Assembly: GCA_032000125.1 (NCBI GenBank)
Contig: DAMALH010000004.1
Span: 1-64,000 of the forward strand
Length of the DNA stretch: 64,000 nt
Source of the DNA: Dryocola sp032000125
Lineage (GTDB): Bacteria > Pseudomonadota > Gammaproteobacteria > Enterobacterales > Enterobacteriaceae
Direction: 5' to 3'
Position numbers and translations under genes: made by a program. The notes under the pieces were generated by a model, which had not been told where the DNA came from, did not search any database, and saw nothing but the letters and a program-made list of their open reading frames with translations. Within the stretch, counting starts at the first letter, position 1, and every line of letters begins with the position of its first letter. Positions 1-7,816 of this stretch are shown in pieces.

Positions 1-50
1 GTGACATACGGATTAACAGTCCGCCGTTCTACCGACTGAACTACAGAGGA
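1..50 (-). tRNA. tRNA-Asn (GUU), partial, cut by window edge
   Basis: These bases are identical to positions 17-66 of the reverse strand of the full tRNA-Asn genes at 7591-7666, 25830-25905 and 60417-60492. The anticodon GTT is included. The 3' end (acceptor strand and part of the T arm, 26 bases) lies outside the window. Confidence 0.93.
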
Positions 51-64
51 ATCGCAGTGCGGCA

Positions 65-93
65 TATCTTAGCGAGTGCGCCCGGTTTGTCAA
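65..93 (-). promoter_or_regulatory. sigma-70 promoter of the first tRNA-Asn
   Basis: On the minus strand there is a perfect TTGACA (88-93), a 17-base spacer and AAGATA (65-70) just upstream of the tRNA. The same arrangement precedes the other three tRNA-Asn copies. Confidence 0.75.
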
Positions 94-209
94 ATCCTCA
101 ATCAGCCCGCGGGCGCCGTTTGCGGATCCTCTCAACGTTTTGTTGGCTTTCAGGGCAAAGTTAAGCAAAAAATCTTTGCAGGATAAGCATTTGTAAATCA
201 TTATTTGAA

Positions 210-1703
210 ATGTGGTTTCACTTCGCTCACAGGTTACCCTTGAACTTACATACCGCAGTACGCCAGCGCATTGAGAAAACGCACTGGTATGCCAACAGAA
301 AAAGCTACCGAACCCTTTTCTGGCGTGAAATCACCCCCCTCGCTGTGCCTATCTTCCTGGAAAATACCTGCGTGTTAATGATGGGCGTGCTGAGCACCTT
401 CCTTGTAAGCTGGCTGGGTAAAGAAGCGATGGCGGGCGTGGGGCTGGCCGATAGCTTTAACATGGTCATCATCGCATTCTTTGCCGCGATCGATTTGGGC
501 ACAACGGTGGTGGTGGCCTTCAGCCTCGGCAAGCTCGATCCCAAACGAGCGCGGGCGGCCGCGCGCCAGTCTCTGGTTCTGATGACGATCGTGGCAGTAT
601 TCCTGGCGCTGGGCATTCATCTGGCCGGTGAGCACATCGTGAACGTTATTGCCGGGGAGGCGACGCCCGAGGTGAAGGCGCTGGCGCTTTCTTATCTGCA
701 AACCACGGTCTGGAGTTATCCCGCCGCGGCCATCGCGCTGATTGGCAGCGGCGCGCTGCGCGGCGCAGGGAATACAAAAATCCCTCTGCTTATTAACGGC
801 GGCATGAACATCCTCAACATTATGATTAGCAGCGTGCTGATTTACGGCCTTTTCGACTGGCAGGGCCTGGGATTTGTCGGTGCCGGCCTGGGACTGACCA
901 TCTCTCGCTACATTGGCGCGATAGGGATTATCTACGTGCTGATGATTGGCTTTAACCCGGCGTTGCGCATCTCGCTCAAAAGCTATTTCGCCCCGCTAAA
1001 GCTCAATATCCTTTGGGAAGTGCTCGGCATCGGTATTCCCGCCAGCATCGAGTCCGTTTTGTTCAACGGCGGTAAGCTGTTAACGCAAATGTTCGTTGCC
1101 GGTATGGGCACCAACGTTATCGCCGGTAACTTTATCGCTTTCTCGGTTGCGTCGCTGATTAACCTGCCGGGGAACGCCCTGGGATCGGCCTCAACCATTA
1201 TCGTTGGCAGTCGTTTAGGCAAAGGGCAAATCGGGCAGGCGGAGCGGCAGCTACGGCATGTCTTCTGGCTATCGACGATTGGGCTGACGATTATCGCCTG
1301 GGGAACCGCGCCTTTCGCCGGGCTGTTCGCCTCGTTCTATACGCGTGAGGCTGACGTAAAAGAAGTGGTTAAAGTGCTTCTGTGGCTTAACGCCGCCTTT
1401 ATGCCGATTTGGGCGGCGTCATGGGTGCTGCCGGCCGGGCTCAAAGGCGCGCGCGATGCGCGTTTTGCCATGTGGGTTTCGATGCTTGGCATGTGGGGCT
1501 GTCGGGTGGTGGCGGGCTATACTCTGGGGATAGTGCTGGGTATGGGCGTGGTGGGCGTCTGGCTGGGGATGTTCCTCGACTGGGCGGTTCGCGGCGCGTT
1601 CTTCTACTGGCGGATGGTAAGCGGACGCTGGCTGAAGAAATACCCGCGCCCGGAAAAACAGCCGGCCATAGCGCTACCGGCTATTGAGCAAAATAAAAGC
1701 TGA
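210..1703 (+). CDS. yeeO: MATE family multidrug/flavin exporter YeeO
   Basis: Inner-membrane MATE transporter of 497 residues. The sequence matches E. coli YeeO along its whole length from a shared start region (MWFHF), including blocks such as FWREITPLAVPIF, GSGALRGAGNTKIPLLING and the C-terminal KYPRPE. Two MatE repeats with about twelve hydrophobic segments are visible. E. coli YeeO is annotated some 50 residues longer at the N-terminus, but here the tRNA promoter region lies immediately upstream, so the ATG at 210 is the sensible start. YeeO is known to export FMN/FAD and some peptides. Its position beside a tRNA-Asn matches the E. coli asnW-yeeO-asnU region. ldtA follows after 42 bases on the same strand. 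Confidence 0.93.
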   Translation: MWFHFAHRLPLNLHTAVRQRIEKTHWYANRKSYRTLFWREITPLAVPIFLENTCVLMMGVLSTFLVSWLGKEAMAGVGLADSFNMVIIAFFAAIDLGTTVVVAFSLGKLDPKRARAAARQSLVLMTIVAVFLALGIHLAGEHIVNVIAGEATPEVKALALSYLQTTVWSYPAAAIALIGSGALRGAGNTKIPLLINGGMNILNIMISSVLIYGLFDWQGLGFVGAGLGLTISRYIGAIGIIYVLMIGFNPALRISLKSYFAPLKLNILWEVLGIGIPASIESVLFNGGKLLTQMFVAGMGTNVIAGNFIAFSVASLINLPGNALGSASTIIVGSRLGKGQIGQAERQLRHVFWLSTIGLTIIAWGTAPFAGLFASFYTREADVKEVVKVLLWLNAAFMPIWAASWVLPAGLKGARDARFAMWVSMLGMWGCRVVAGYTLGIVLGMGVVGVWLGMFLDWAVRGAFFYWRMVSGRWLKKYPRPEKQPAIALPAIEQNKS

Positions 1704-1745
1704 AAGGCTACGCTTAGCGAAACGCTTCTGTCTGGAATATAAATC

Positions 1746-2681
1746 ATGCGCCTGAAATCGTTTTGCAGTTTTCTGCTTCTGATCGCCTGCCAGAGCGCGC
1801 TGGCCGTCAGCTATCCGTTACCGCCGGAAGGCAGCCGTCTGGTGGGTAGCCCATTAAAAATCACCGTTCCACCGGGAAATAAACTGCCCCTTGAGGCATT
1901 TGCTGCGCAGCACGGTCAGGGGCTAAGCAATCTTATAGAAGCCAACCCCGGCGTGGACGTGTATTTACCTCAGGCTGGTTCAGAACTGGCGATCCCACAG
2001 CAGTTAATCCTGCCGGATACCGTGCGTGAGGGAATAGTCGTCAACGTGGCAGAAATGCGGCTTTATTATTACCCGCCAGAGGGCGGCACGGTTGAAGTTT
2101 TCCCCATTGGTATCGGTCAGGCGGGGCGAGAAACCCCGCGCAATTGGGTAACACGGGTAGAGCGCAAGCAGGAGGGGCCAACCTGGGTGCCTACCGCCAA
2201 CACAAGACGCGCATATGCCAAAGAGGGAAAAAGCCTTCCGGCATACGTTCCGGCGGGGCCGGATAATCCCATGGGACTGTATGCCATTTATATCGGCAGG
2301 TTTTACGCGATTCACGGCACCAACGCCAACTTTGGGATTGGTCTGCGGGTGAGCCAGGGCTGCATTCGTCTGCGTAATGACGATATTAAATACCTCTTCG
2401 AGAACGTCCCGGAAGGCACGCGCGTTCAGCTTATTGACCAGCCGATGAAAGTGACAACCGAGCCGGACGGCTCCCGCTGGCTGGAAGTGCATGAGCCGCT
2501 GTCCCGCAACCGTGGCGAATTTGAATCAACCAATAAAGTGCCGTTGCCTTCAAACTCGTCCCTTAACGAGGCGATGAAGGGGCAGGCCGTGGATAGGCTT
2601 CGCGTTAGCGATGAGCTGGAGCGCCGTTCAGGCATGCCGGTAAATATCAGCGCCGCCGCATCGGTGCCGGAATTAGGGTAA
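1746..2681 (+). CDS. ldtA: L,D-transpeptidase LdtA (ErfK)
   Basis: Periplasmic enzyme of the YkuD family that cross-links peptidoglycan or anchors Braun lipoprotein through an active-site cysteine. The 311-residue protein has a signal peptide (residues 1-20, cleavage after ALA), a LysM-like region (about 35-88) and a YkuD catalytic domain (about 97-235). The catalytic motif is intact, with His190 in the HGTN stretch and Cys206 in SQGCIRLR. Length and sequence fit E. coli ErfK/LdtA (about 310 residues), which lies in the same tRNA-Asn region. It follows yeeO closely. A bidirectional-looking terminator lies downstream at 2997-3024. Confidence 0.93.
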   Translation: MRLKSFCSFLLLIACQSALAVSYPLPPEGSRLVGSPLKITVPPGNKLPLEAFAAQHGQGLSNLIEANPGVDVYLPQAGSELAIPQQLILPDTVREGIVVNVAEMRLYYYPPEGGTVEVFPIGIGQAGRETPRNWVTRVERKQEGPTWVPTANTRRAYAKEGKSLPAYVPAGPDNPMGLYAIYIGRFYAIHGTNANFGIGLRVSQGCIRLRNDDIKYLFENVPEGTRVQLIDQPMKVTTEPDGSRWLEVHEPLSRNRGEFESTNKVPLPSNSSLNEAMKGQAVDRLRVSDELERRSGMPVNISAAASVPELG

Positions 2682-2996
2682 GGCCGGAACGTGTAATATC
2701 TGGCGCGGGCGTTTGTGCTGGAGCGTTGCCGGACGAATAAAGGAGAGGGGATTTTATGCAGGCCAGGAAGGAAAAAAGCCATTTCTCACGGGAAGGAAAT
2801 GGCGAATAAATGATTTCCTGTTTCTGTCTCTTTGTCAGGTTGTGCAGCAGAATACCTGAGATCCGGCGGGGCAAACGGCAGAAAAGGAAGCAGTTTGTGT
2901 TTCATTTTTGTTAAGTACGCATTATACGGGTTAAAAAGTGCTGTATTTGCGGCATATCTCAGGCCTAATACAGTTGATGAGAAGTCTCCTCATCAT

Positions 2997-3024
2997 AAAG
3001 CCCTGACAGCTCTACAGGGCTTTT
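2997..3024. terminator. Rho-independent terminator between ldtA and the MFS gene
   Basis: The stem AAAGCCCTG / CAGGGCTTT encloses a nine-base loop, with T-rich and A-rich flanks. It can serve the convergent ldtA (plus) and MFS (minus) transcripts. The rest of 2682-3063 (about 380 bases) shows no convincing gene. Confidence 0.75.
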
Positions 3025-3063
3025 AGAAAATCATTCTGAATAACCTCAAATTAACCCTGAACT

Positions 3064-4476
3064 TCAGTTTACAGCCTTTCCGATACCGGCATTCTTTGTG
3101 TGCCTGTCTTTAAAATATAATTCGACTTCTTCAAGGCTCTTGCCCTTGGTCTCCGGGACAAAAAAGCTGAACAGGGTGAACGCAACGCAAATTGCGGAGA
3201 ATATCCAGAACGTCGCGGAAGCACCTATGCCATTCAGCATGGGAAGAGATAACAGGGCAATCACAAGGTTGGTGGCAAAAATCACGAAAATAGACAGGCT
3301 GCTGACCTTTGCTCTTGCCCTAAGCGGAGAGATTTCAGAAATCATCAGGAACCCCAGCATCCCTGGGCTTACGGCGTACATAACGATGTAAAACACCAGT
3401 GAACTGAACGCAAGCCAGTTACTGCCGGGGAAAGCAGGCACAGAGAAGAGGACAGCCAGAATGACGAGACTGATTGTCAGGCCAATAGCGCCCAGTATAA
3501 GCAGTGGCCTGCGTCCCACTCGGTCGACAATCAGCATTCCGACAACGGTAAATGCGACGTTGGTTATGCCTAAGCCGATGGTTCCGATCCATGAGGCAGA
3601 AGAGGTGAATCCACTGGACTGTAAAATCTGCGGGGCGAAATAAATAACAAGGTTAATGCCGCAGGCATTTGAAAAAAAAGCGACCAGAACACCAATCGTT
3701 ATCATCGGCTTCACGTGGCCGCGAAAAAGATCCCGCCAGCCCATGCTGTCCTGCTCAAGCGCATTCAGTCGTTCGGTTTCTTTAATTTCTTCTTCAATAT
3801 CACGGCTTCCCCTCAGCTTGATTAATGTTTGCCGGGCCTGGCTATGGCGGTTGACGGCAATAAGCCAGCGTGGAGATTCAGTAACAAACATCACGCCTGC
3901 GGCCAAAATCAAACCAAAGATACCGGCAATGCCGAGAGGAATTCTCCATTCACCGCTGCTTTCTGCCACCGTGTTGACACCATAAGCCATTACAATGCCT
4001 ACGGTAATCATCAACTGAAATGAGGTTACCAGCACACCGCGGATTTTAGCCGGCGACAGTTCGGCAATATAAACCGGTACAAGTACGGAAGACGCGCCAA
4101 CGCCAATCCCCTGAAGTATTCGTGCAACGGTCAGCACTTCTATCTGCTGGCTGAAAGCAGAAATAACTGCGCCGGCGGCAAAGCAGATACCTGATATGAA
4201 GAGGTTAACTTTACGTCCGTATTTGTCCGCAAGCGGGCCAGCCACCAGTGCGCCAATCATGGCGCCCAGCAGCGACATGCTGACGATCACACCCTGCATT
4301 AAATCGTTAATTTGAAACGCTTTGCCAATAAATACGATAGCGCCGCCAATAATGCCGGTATCATAGCCAAATATGATGCCGCCTACCGACGAAATAAGTA
4401 CGGAAAGTATTATGAAAATACTTATTTTTATTCTTTGAGGCGTGCCTCGGCCTTCACTGTAATCTGAATTCACCAT
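3064..4476 (-). CDS. MFS sugar porter (XylE/GalP-like)
   Basis: A 470-residue transporter with twelve predicted membrane segments and the sugar-porter family signatures: DKYGRKVN after TM2, PVYIAELSPAKIRG before TM5, the DRVGRRPL loop in the second half and PETKGKSLEEVE after TM12. It probably imports a sugar by proton symport. It is the last gene of a minus-strand operon (SIS, ROK kinase, MFS), 27 bases after the ROK kinase, so the substrate is presumably what the ROK kinase phosphorylates. The exact sugar cannot be told from sequence. Confidence 0.88.
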   Translation of the reverse strand: MVNSDYSEGRGTPQRIKISIFIILSVLISSVGGIIFGYDTGIIGGAIVFIGKAFQINDLMQGVIVSMSLLGAMIGALVAGPLADKYGRKVNLFISGICFAAGAVISAFSQQIEVLTVARILQGIGVGASSVLVPVYIAELSPAKIRGVLVTSFQLMITVGIVMAYGVNTVAESSGEWRIPLGIAGIFGLILAAGVMFVTESPRWLIAVNRHSQARQTLIKLRGSRDIEEEIKETERLNALEQDSMGWRDLFRGHVKPMITIGVLVAFFSNACGINLVIYFAPQILQSSGFTSSASWIGTIGLGITNVAFTVVGMLIVDRVGRRPLLILGAIGLTISLVILAVLFSVPAFPGSNWLAFSSLVFYIVMYAVSPGMLGFLMISEISPLRARAKVSSLSIFVIFATNLVIALLSLPMLNGIGASATFWIFSAICVAFTLFSFFVPETKGKSLEEVELYFKDRHTKNAGIGKAVN

Positions 4477-4503
4477 GATATTAACCTGTGTTTATATGAT
4501 TTT

Positions 4504-5424
4504 TTAATCCAGCATTGGAATAACCGTAGCGCCAAGGGCTCCGGCAACGTCGCCTAATTCTGACGGCACGATTGTCTTGTTAATGGCATAAGCATCAGCA
4601 CGTGTTAGCGATTCCTCCAGTCCGGATTTGAATAGCGGATAATAGTGGGCGGCGCTGCCGCTCAGGATTGTTAAGTCAGGACCGTAAAGCGTGAGCAGCG
4701 TTACCAGCCCTCTACCTAAATAGTTTCCGTAACGATGAAATACGTTTGCGATATCCTCTCTGCTGTCTGAAATCGCTTTATAAAAGCTCATATCATGCTT
4801 TTCGAAGGGCGTATTGGGCAGCAGAGCCTCCAGGTTCTGTTGCAGCCAGCTTCTGGAGGCGAGCATTTCCCAGCAGCCCCGAAGGCCGCAATAACAGGTT
4901 GTAGGGTTACCTGATACGGGGATGTGGCCCGCCTCGGGATGCTGGCCGTCACCTGTGCGAAACGGTTTTCCATTGTCCAGCAGCGCCACCCCAATTCCTG
5001 TACCCAGGGTTACCATCAGCAGGCGTTTACTGTTTTTTCCGGCGCCAAAGTGATATTCGCCGAGCGCTGCTGCAACGGCATCATTGTCAATACTGACTTT
5101 TACTTTAAGCCTTTCCTGCAACGCCTCTACCAGCGGGAAAAAAGAAAAGCATTCCAGCGTATCTTTATTATTAATAACGCCAGAAAGCGTATCTACCGGG
5201 CCGCTGGCGCCTATACCCAGGCTGGTAAGTTCTATTCCATCAGGAACTAATGCAAGGATATGCGAGGCCAGCGCCTGAGCACGGCATTTTTTATCAATGC
5301 TGCTAAATTCCGCCGTGGGAATTGTTTTTGTATTAAGCGTTTCGTTTTCGCCGCGAATAATAATTCGGGTGCCGGTGCCCCCAAGGTCAATACCTGCCTT
5401 AGCGTATTTCTTTGAGCCTGTCAT
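4504..5424 (-). CDS. ROK family sugar kinase
   Basis: A 306-residue cytoplasmic kinase of the ROK fold. It has the phosphate-binding DLGGTGTR motif near residue 13, the catalytic Asp in the DNDA motif (Asp115), EAGH (His167) and the zinc-binding CYCGLRGCWE motif (Cys177, Cys179, Cys184). It probably phosphorylates a hexose or amino sugar imported by the neighbouring MFS porter. Its ATG overlaps the stop of the upstream SIS gene by four bases (ATGA), indicating translational coupling. It differs from NagK, Mak and NanK in context. The substrate is unknown. Confidence 0.88.
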   Translation of the reverse strand: MTGSKKYAKAGIDLGGTGTRIIIRGENETLNTKTIPTAEFSSIDKKCRAQALASHILALVPDGIELTSLGIGASGPVDTLSGVINNKDTLECFSFFPLVEALQERLKVKVSIDNDAVAAALGEYHFGAGKNSKRLLMVTLGTGIGVALLDNGKPFRTGDGQHPEAGHIPVSGNPTTCYCGLRGCWEMLASRSWLQQNLEALLPNTPFEKHDMSFYKAISDSREDIANVFHRYGNYLGRGLVTLLTLYGPDLTILSGSAAHYYPLFKSGLEESLTRADAYAINKTIVPSELGDVAGALGATVIPMLD

Positions 5425-6434
5425 ATTGCCACCGTTATTTTTTGGCCATAGAGAAACTTGCCCGGAATAAAGCCGTTTTTCCTGGCAAGTTCAACGGTCA
5501 GATGCTCAATATAAATAAAACCGCACAACAGCTGACAGAGCTCATCTGTTGGCGGAACGGGAAGGAGGGTGGAGTTTGCGTAAGGAGACTCCCCAATGGT
5601 GACCACATCGGTGCCGTTCGCCAGCAGCTCTGACGCGAGCTTTTCAAGCGTTTCATCATTTGGATTACCCAGCAGAACGGCAAGCATACCTTCACCAGAG
5701 GTTTCCAGCGGACCGTGGCGGAATTCTCCACCGATGAAGCCCTCCGCGCTGACCTTTGAGGCCTCTTTGGTTATTAATGCCCCGGTAAGGGCGCTTGAGG
5801 CAAACGATCCTGTGCCAATATAGGCGACGCGGGGGCGGCCTGCGTTAAAAAGCCTTTCCGTTAGCTCTGTGGCGAACCGCTTTTCATTGACCAGGTTGCT
5901 GACCGTACCGAGCACGTCTTTTACAGCGTTACAAACCACAGCTTCATCTTCACCCAATAGAACGGCAAGCGCTCTGTGACAGGCAATAAGAGTATTCAGG
6001 TAGCTTTTGGAGCTAACGGTAGCTTCGTCGCCGCTTGCAAGCGTAATAAGCACGTCAGCATTTTTTCCCAGCACGCTTTCGCGGTCGTTGGTTAAGCCGA
6101 TAAGCGTGCGCGGCCCGAGCCCTTTCTCAATCAAAGCAACGATTTCACCGCTCATACCGGACTGTGAGGTGGCCCATAAAAGGGTGTTCTCCGTTACAAG
6201 AGAAGGCATATCCAGCAAACGGCCAGCATCCACGCGCCATACGGGGTAGCCTCTGGCAACGAGGGCTCTCTCAACCGGAATCAAGGCATAATCAGACGAT
6301 CCCATGCCGGTCAAAACGATCCGGTCATAGCTATTGAGTTGTACTGAATGAAGGGATGCCGGCAAAGGGTTGTTAAGCTGCGCCACAATCGCATCCGGCT
6401 GCATGGCGATATCGGTTTCATAAGGGGTAGACAT
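5421..6434 (-). CDS. SIS-domain sugar-phosphate isomerase/deaminase-like protein
   Basis: A protein of 337 residues with two SIS subdomains, as in the isomerase half of GlmS and in FrlB/AgaS-type enzymes. Typical blocks are LTGMGSSDYA, ATSQSGMSGEI and GGEFRHGPLE. It likely acts on an amino- or keto-sugar phosphate, possibly removing or moving an amine or amino acid adduct. I chose the ATG at 6434, because a GAGGAAAT ribosome site precedes it; an in-frame ATG 20 codons upstream lies within the operator region. It is the first gene of the operon and is divergent from the DeoR regulator. A fructosamine-type role is possible but not shown. Confidence 0.83.
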   Translation of the reverse strand: MSTPYETDIAMQPDAIVAQLNNPLPASLHSVQLNSYDRIVLTGMGSSDYALIPVERALVARGYPVWRVDAGRLLDMPSLVTENTLLWATSQSGMSGEIVALIEKGLGPRTLIGLTNDRESVLGKNADVLITLASGDEATVSSKSYLNTLIACHRALAVLLGEDEAVVCNAVKDVLGTVSNLVNEKRFATELTERLFNAGRPRVAYIGTGSFASSALTGALITKEASKVSAEGFIGGEFRHGPLETSGEGMLAVLLGNPNDETLEKLASELLANGTDVVTIGESPYANSTLLPVPPTDELCQLLCGFIYIEHLTVELARKNGFIPGKFLYGQKITVAI

Positions 6435-6477
6435 AATTTCCTCACAGGGGGTTATTGAACAAGCTTCATCAACTATA

Positions 6478-6515
6478 TGCACGATATCGTGCAAGTCAAT
6501 GCACGATATCGTTTA
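6478..6515. promoter_or_regulatory. Paired palindromic operator between SIS operon and DeoR-type gene
   Basis: A perfect 16-base palindrome TGCACGATATCGTGCA (6478-6493) is followed by a second copy (6500-6515) that keeps TGCACGATATCGT. The centres are 22 bases apart, two helical turns. It sits in the divergent promoter region, so the DeoR-type regulator at 6638 is the natural candidate to bind it. That assignment is inferred from position. Confidence 0.75.
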
Positions 6516-6637
6516 TGTGACGTGTATTGCATATTGCAGGAAATCACGGTTAACCGTTTGATAGATGGGTGCTTATACTTTTTTCTCACCTGAGTCATGG
6601 TAATATCGACTGCACTGAAGCGTGAGAGGTGCGGAAA

Positions 6638-7399
6638 ATGCTGGCACAAGAAAGGCGGGAAAAAATTCTTTCCATGCTCGTTTCAACTGGCTATCTAAAT
6701 GCCTGGCAACTGGCAGAAGAGTTCGGGGTGGACAGTTCGACGATCAGAAGAGACTTGATTTACTTAGAAAAAACCAATCAAATTATCAGGACGCACGGTG
6801 GGGTGCTTCCTGTACTTTCAACAGAAGGACAGGACACGCCCTTTAGCATCCGCAAAAGCCGAAATCACGATCGGAAAGTTGCCATCGGCAAGTATGCCGC
6901 CTCGCTGATCGCTGATGGCGATTCGGTTATTTTAGATAACGGTTCAACCGTTTATGAACTTGCATTGCAGCTTGCCGTTAAAAAAAATCTGACGGTGATA
7001 ACAAACGACCTGAACATTGCGATGCTATTAAGCCAATATTCGTCAATCAATCTGAATGTCACCGGCGGGGTGGTCGTGGGGAACTCTTACACGCTGGTAG
7101 GCCCCGATGCGACAAGAAAATTCAGCGAAGTATATGCGGACTGGGCATTTCTTGGCGCGGAAGGCGTGCATCATGAAGCGGGCATAACGAATATCAACGC
7201 TATAGAATTACCGACGAAGAAAGCAATTCTGAATTCGGCCAAAACCAGAGTGGTATTGGCAGATACATCTAAACTTGGCTACCGTGCGGTTTCACACGTG
7301 TGCGATATTTCAGATATAGACATGATAATTACGGATAAAAAGAAAACCGACAAAGTAGCGTCCGCCTATCAGGACAAGCTGCGCTATGCCGAGACATAA
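6638..7399 (+). CDS. DeoR/GlpR family transcriptional regulator
   Basis: A 253-residue repressor-type protein. The N-terminal helix-turn-helix carries the family signature (DSSTIRRDLIYLEK followed by RTHGGVLP). The C-terminal DeoRC sugar-phosphate sensing domain is complete, with blocks such as ILDNGSTVYELA and AFLGAEGV. The ATG at 6638 is preferred because GAGAGG lies eight bases upstream; a GTG at 6629 is possible. It is divergent from the SIS-ROK-MFS operon and presumably controls it through the paired palindromes at 6478-6515, with a phosphorylated sugar as inducer. Confidence 0.87.
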   Translation: MLAQERREKILSMLVSTGYLNAWQLAEEFGVDSSTIRRDLIYLEKTNQIIRTHGGVLPVLSTEGQDTPFSIRKSRNHDRKVAIGKYAASLIADGDSVILDNGSTVYELALQLAVKKNLTVITNDLNIAMLLSQYSSINLNVTGGVVVGNSYTLVGPDATRKFSEVYADWAFLGAEGVHHEAGITNINAIELPTKKAILNSAKTRVVLADTSKLGYRAVSHVCDISDIDMIITDKKKTDKVASAYQDKLRYAET

Positions 7400-7550
7400 T
7401 ACGTTGAAGAGCCCACTGCGGGATTGAGTAACGTGATTAAAGGTAGCGGGTGACCACTGCGCAATTGAGTGAAAGCGCCCGCGGCCAATGCCACAAACTT
7501 TCCTGATGTGGCGAAGGGATATTACCCATGAGCCTCGCAAACAGGCACAA

Positions 7551-7585
7551 AAAAGCCCGCTTAAGTTTCCTTAAGCGGGCTTCTT
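7551..7585 (-). terminator. Terminator of tRNA-Asn (second copy)
   Basis: An 11-base-pair stem (AGCCCGCTTAA / TTAAGCGGGCT) with a short loop lies directly downstream of the minus-strand tRNA and is followed on that strand by a T run. Nearly the same hairpin follows the tRNA at 60417. Confidence 0.85.
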
Positions 7586-7590
7586 AAATT

Positions 7591-7666
7591 TGGCTCCTCT
7601 GACTGGACTCGAACCAGTGACATACGGATTAACAGTCCGCCGTTCTACCGACTGAACTACAGAGGA
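7591..7666 (-). tRNA. tRNA-Asn (GUU)
   Basis: A complete 76-base gene with encoded CCA and anticodon GTT. It is identical to the copies at 25830 and 60417. It has a strong upstream promoter and a downstream terminator. Confidence 0.97.
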
Positions 7667-7684
7667 ATCGTGTGAACGGGGCGC

Positions 7685-7713
7685 ATAGTAACGAGGTGCA
7701 CCGGGGTTGTCAA
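7685..7713 (-). promoter_or_regulatory. sigma-70 promoter of tRNA-Asn (second copy)
   Basis: On the minus strand TTGACA (7708-7713), a 17-base spacer and TACTAT (7685-7690) are followed by a GC-rich discriminator. This is typical of stringently controlled stable-RNA promoters. Confidence 0.85.
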
Positions 7714-7766
7714 AGGCTGTTTTGGCTAATTGCGTTTGATTGCGGATTTTTGCAGCAATACCCTGA

Positions 7767-7792
7767 AAAGGGCCGTTTTTTAGCGGCCCTTT
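7767..7792 (-). terminator. Terminator of amn
   Basis: The stem AAAGGGCCG / CGGCCCTTT lies 25 bases beyond the amn stop. The T run after the stem on the minus strand is short. Confidence 0.6.
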
Positions 7793-7816
7793 ACGCATTA
7801 GCCAGCCATGCCGATG

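Noticed and set aside
2004..2492. Long reverse frame inside ldtA
   Set aside because: It is a shadow of the well supported ldtA gene, whose catalytic motifs are intact.
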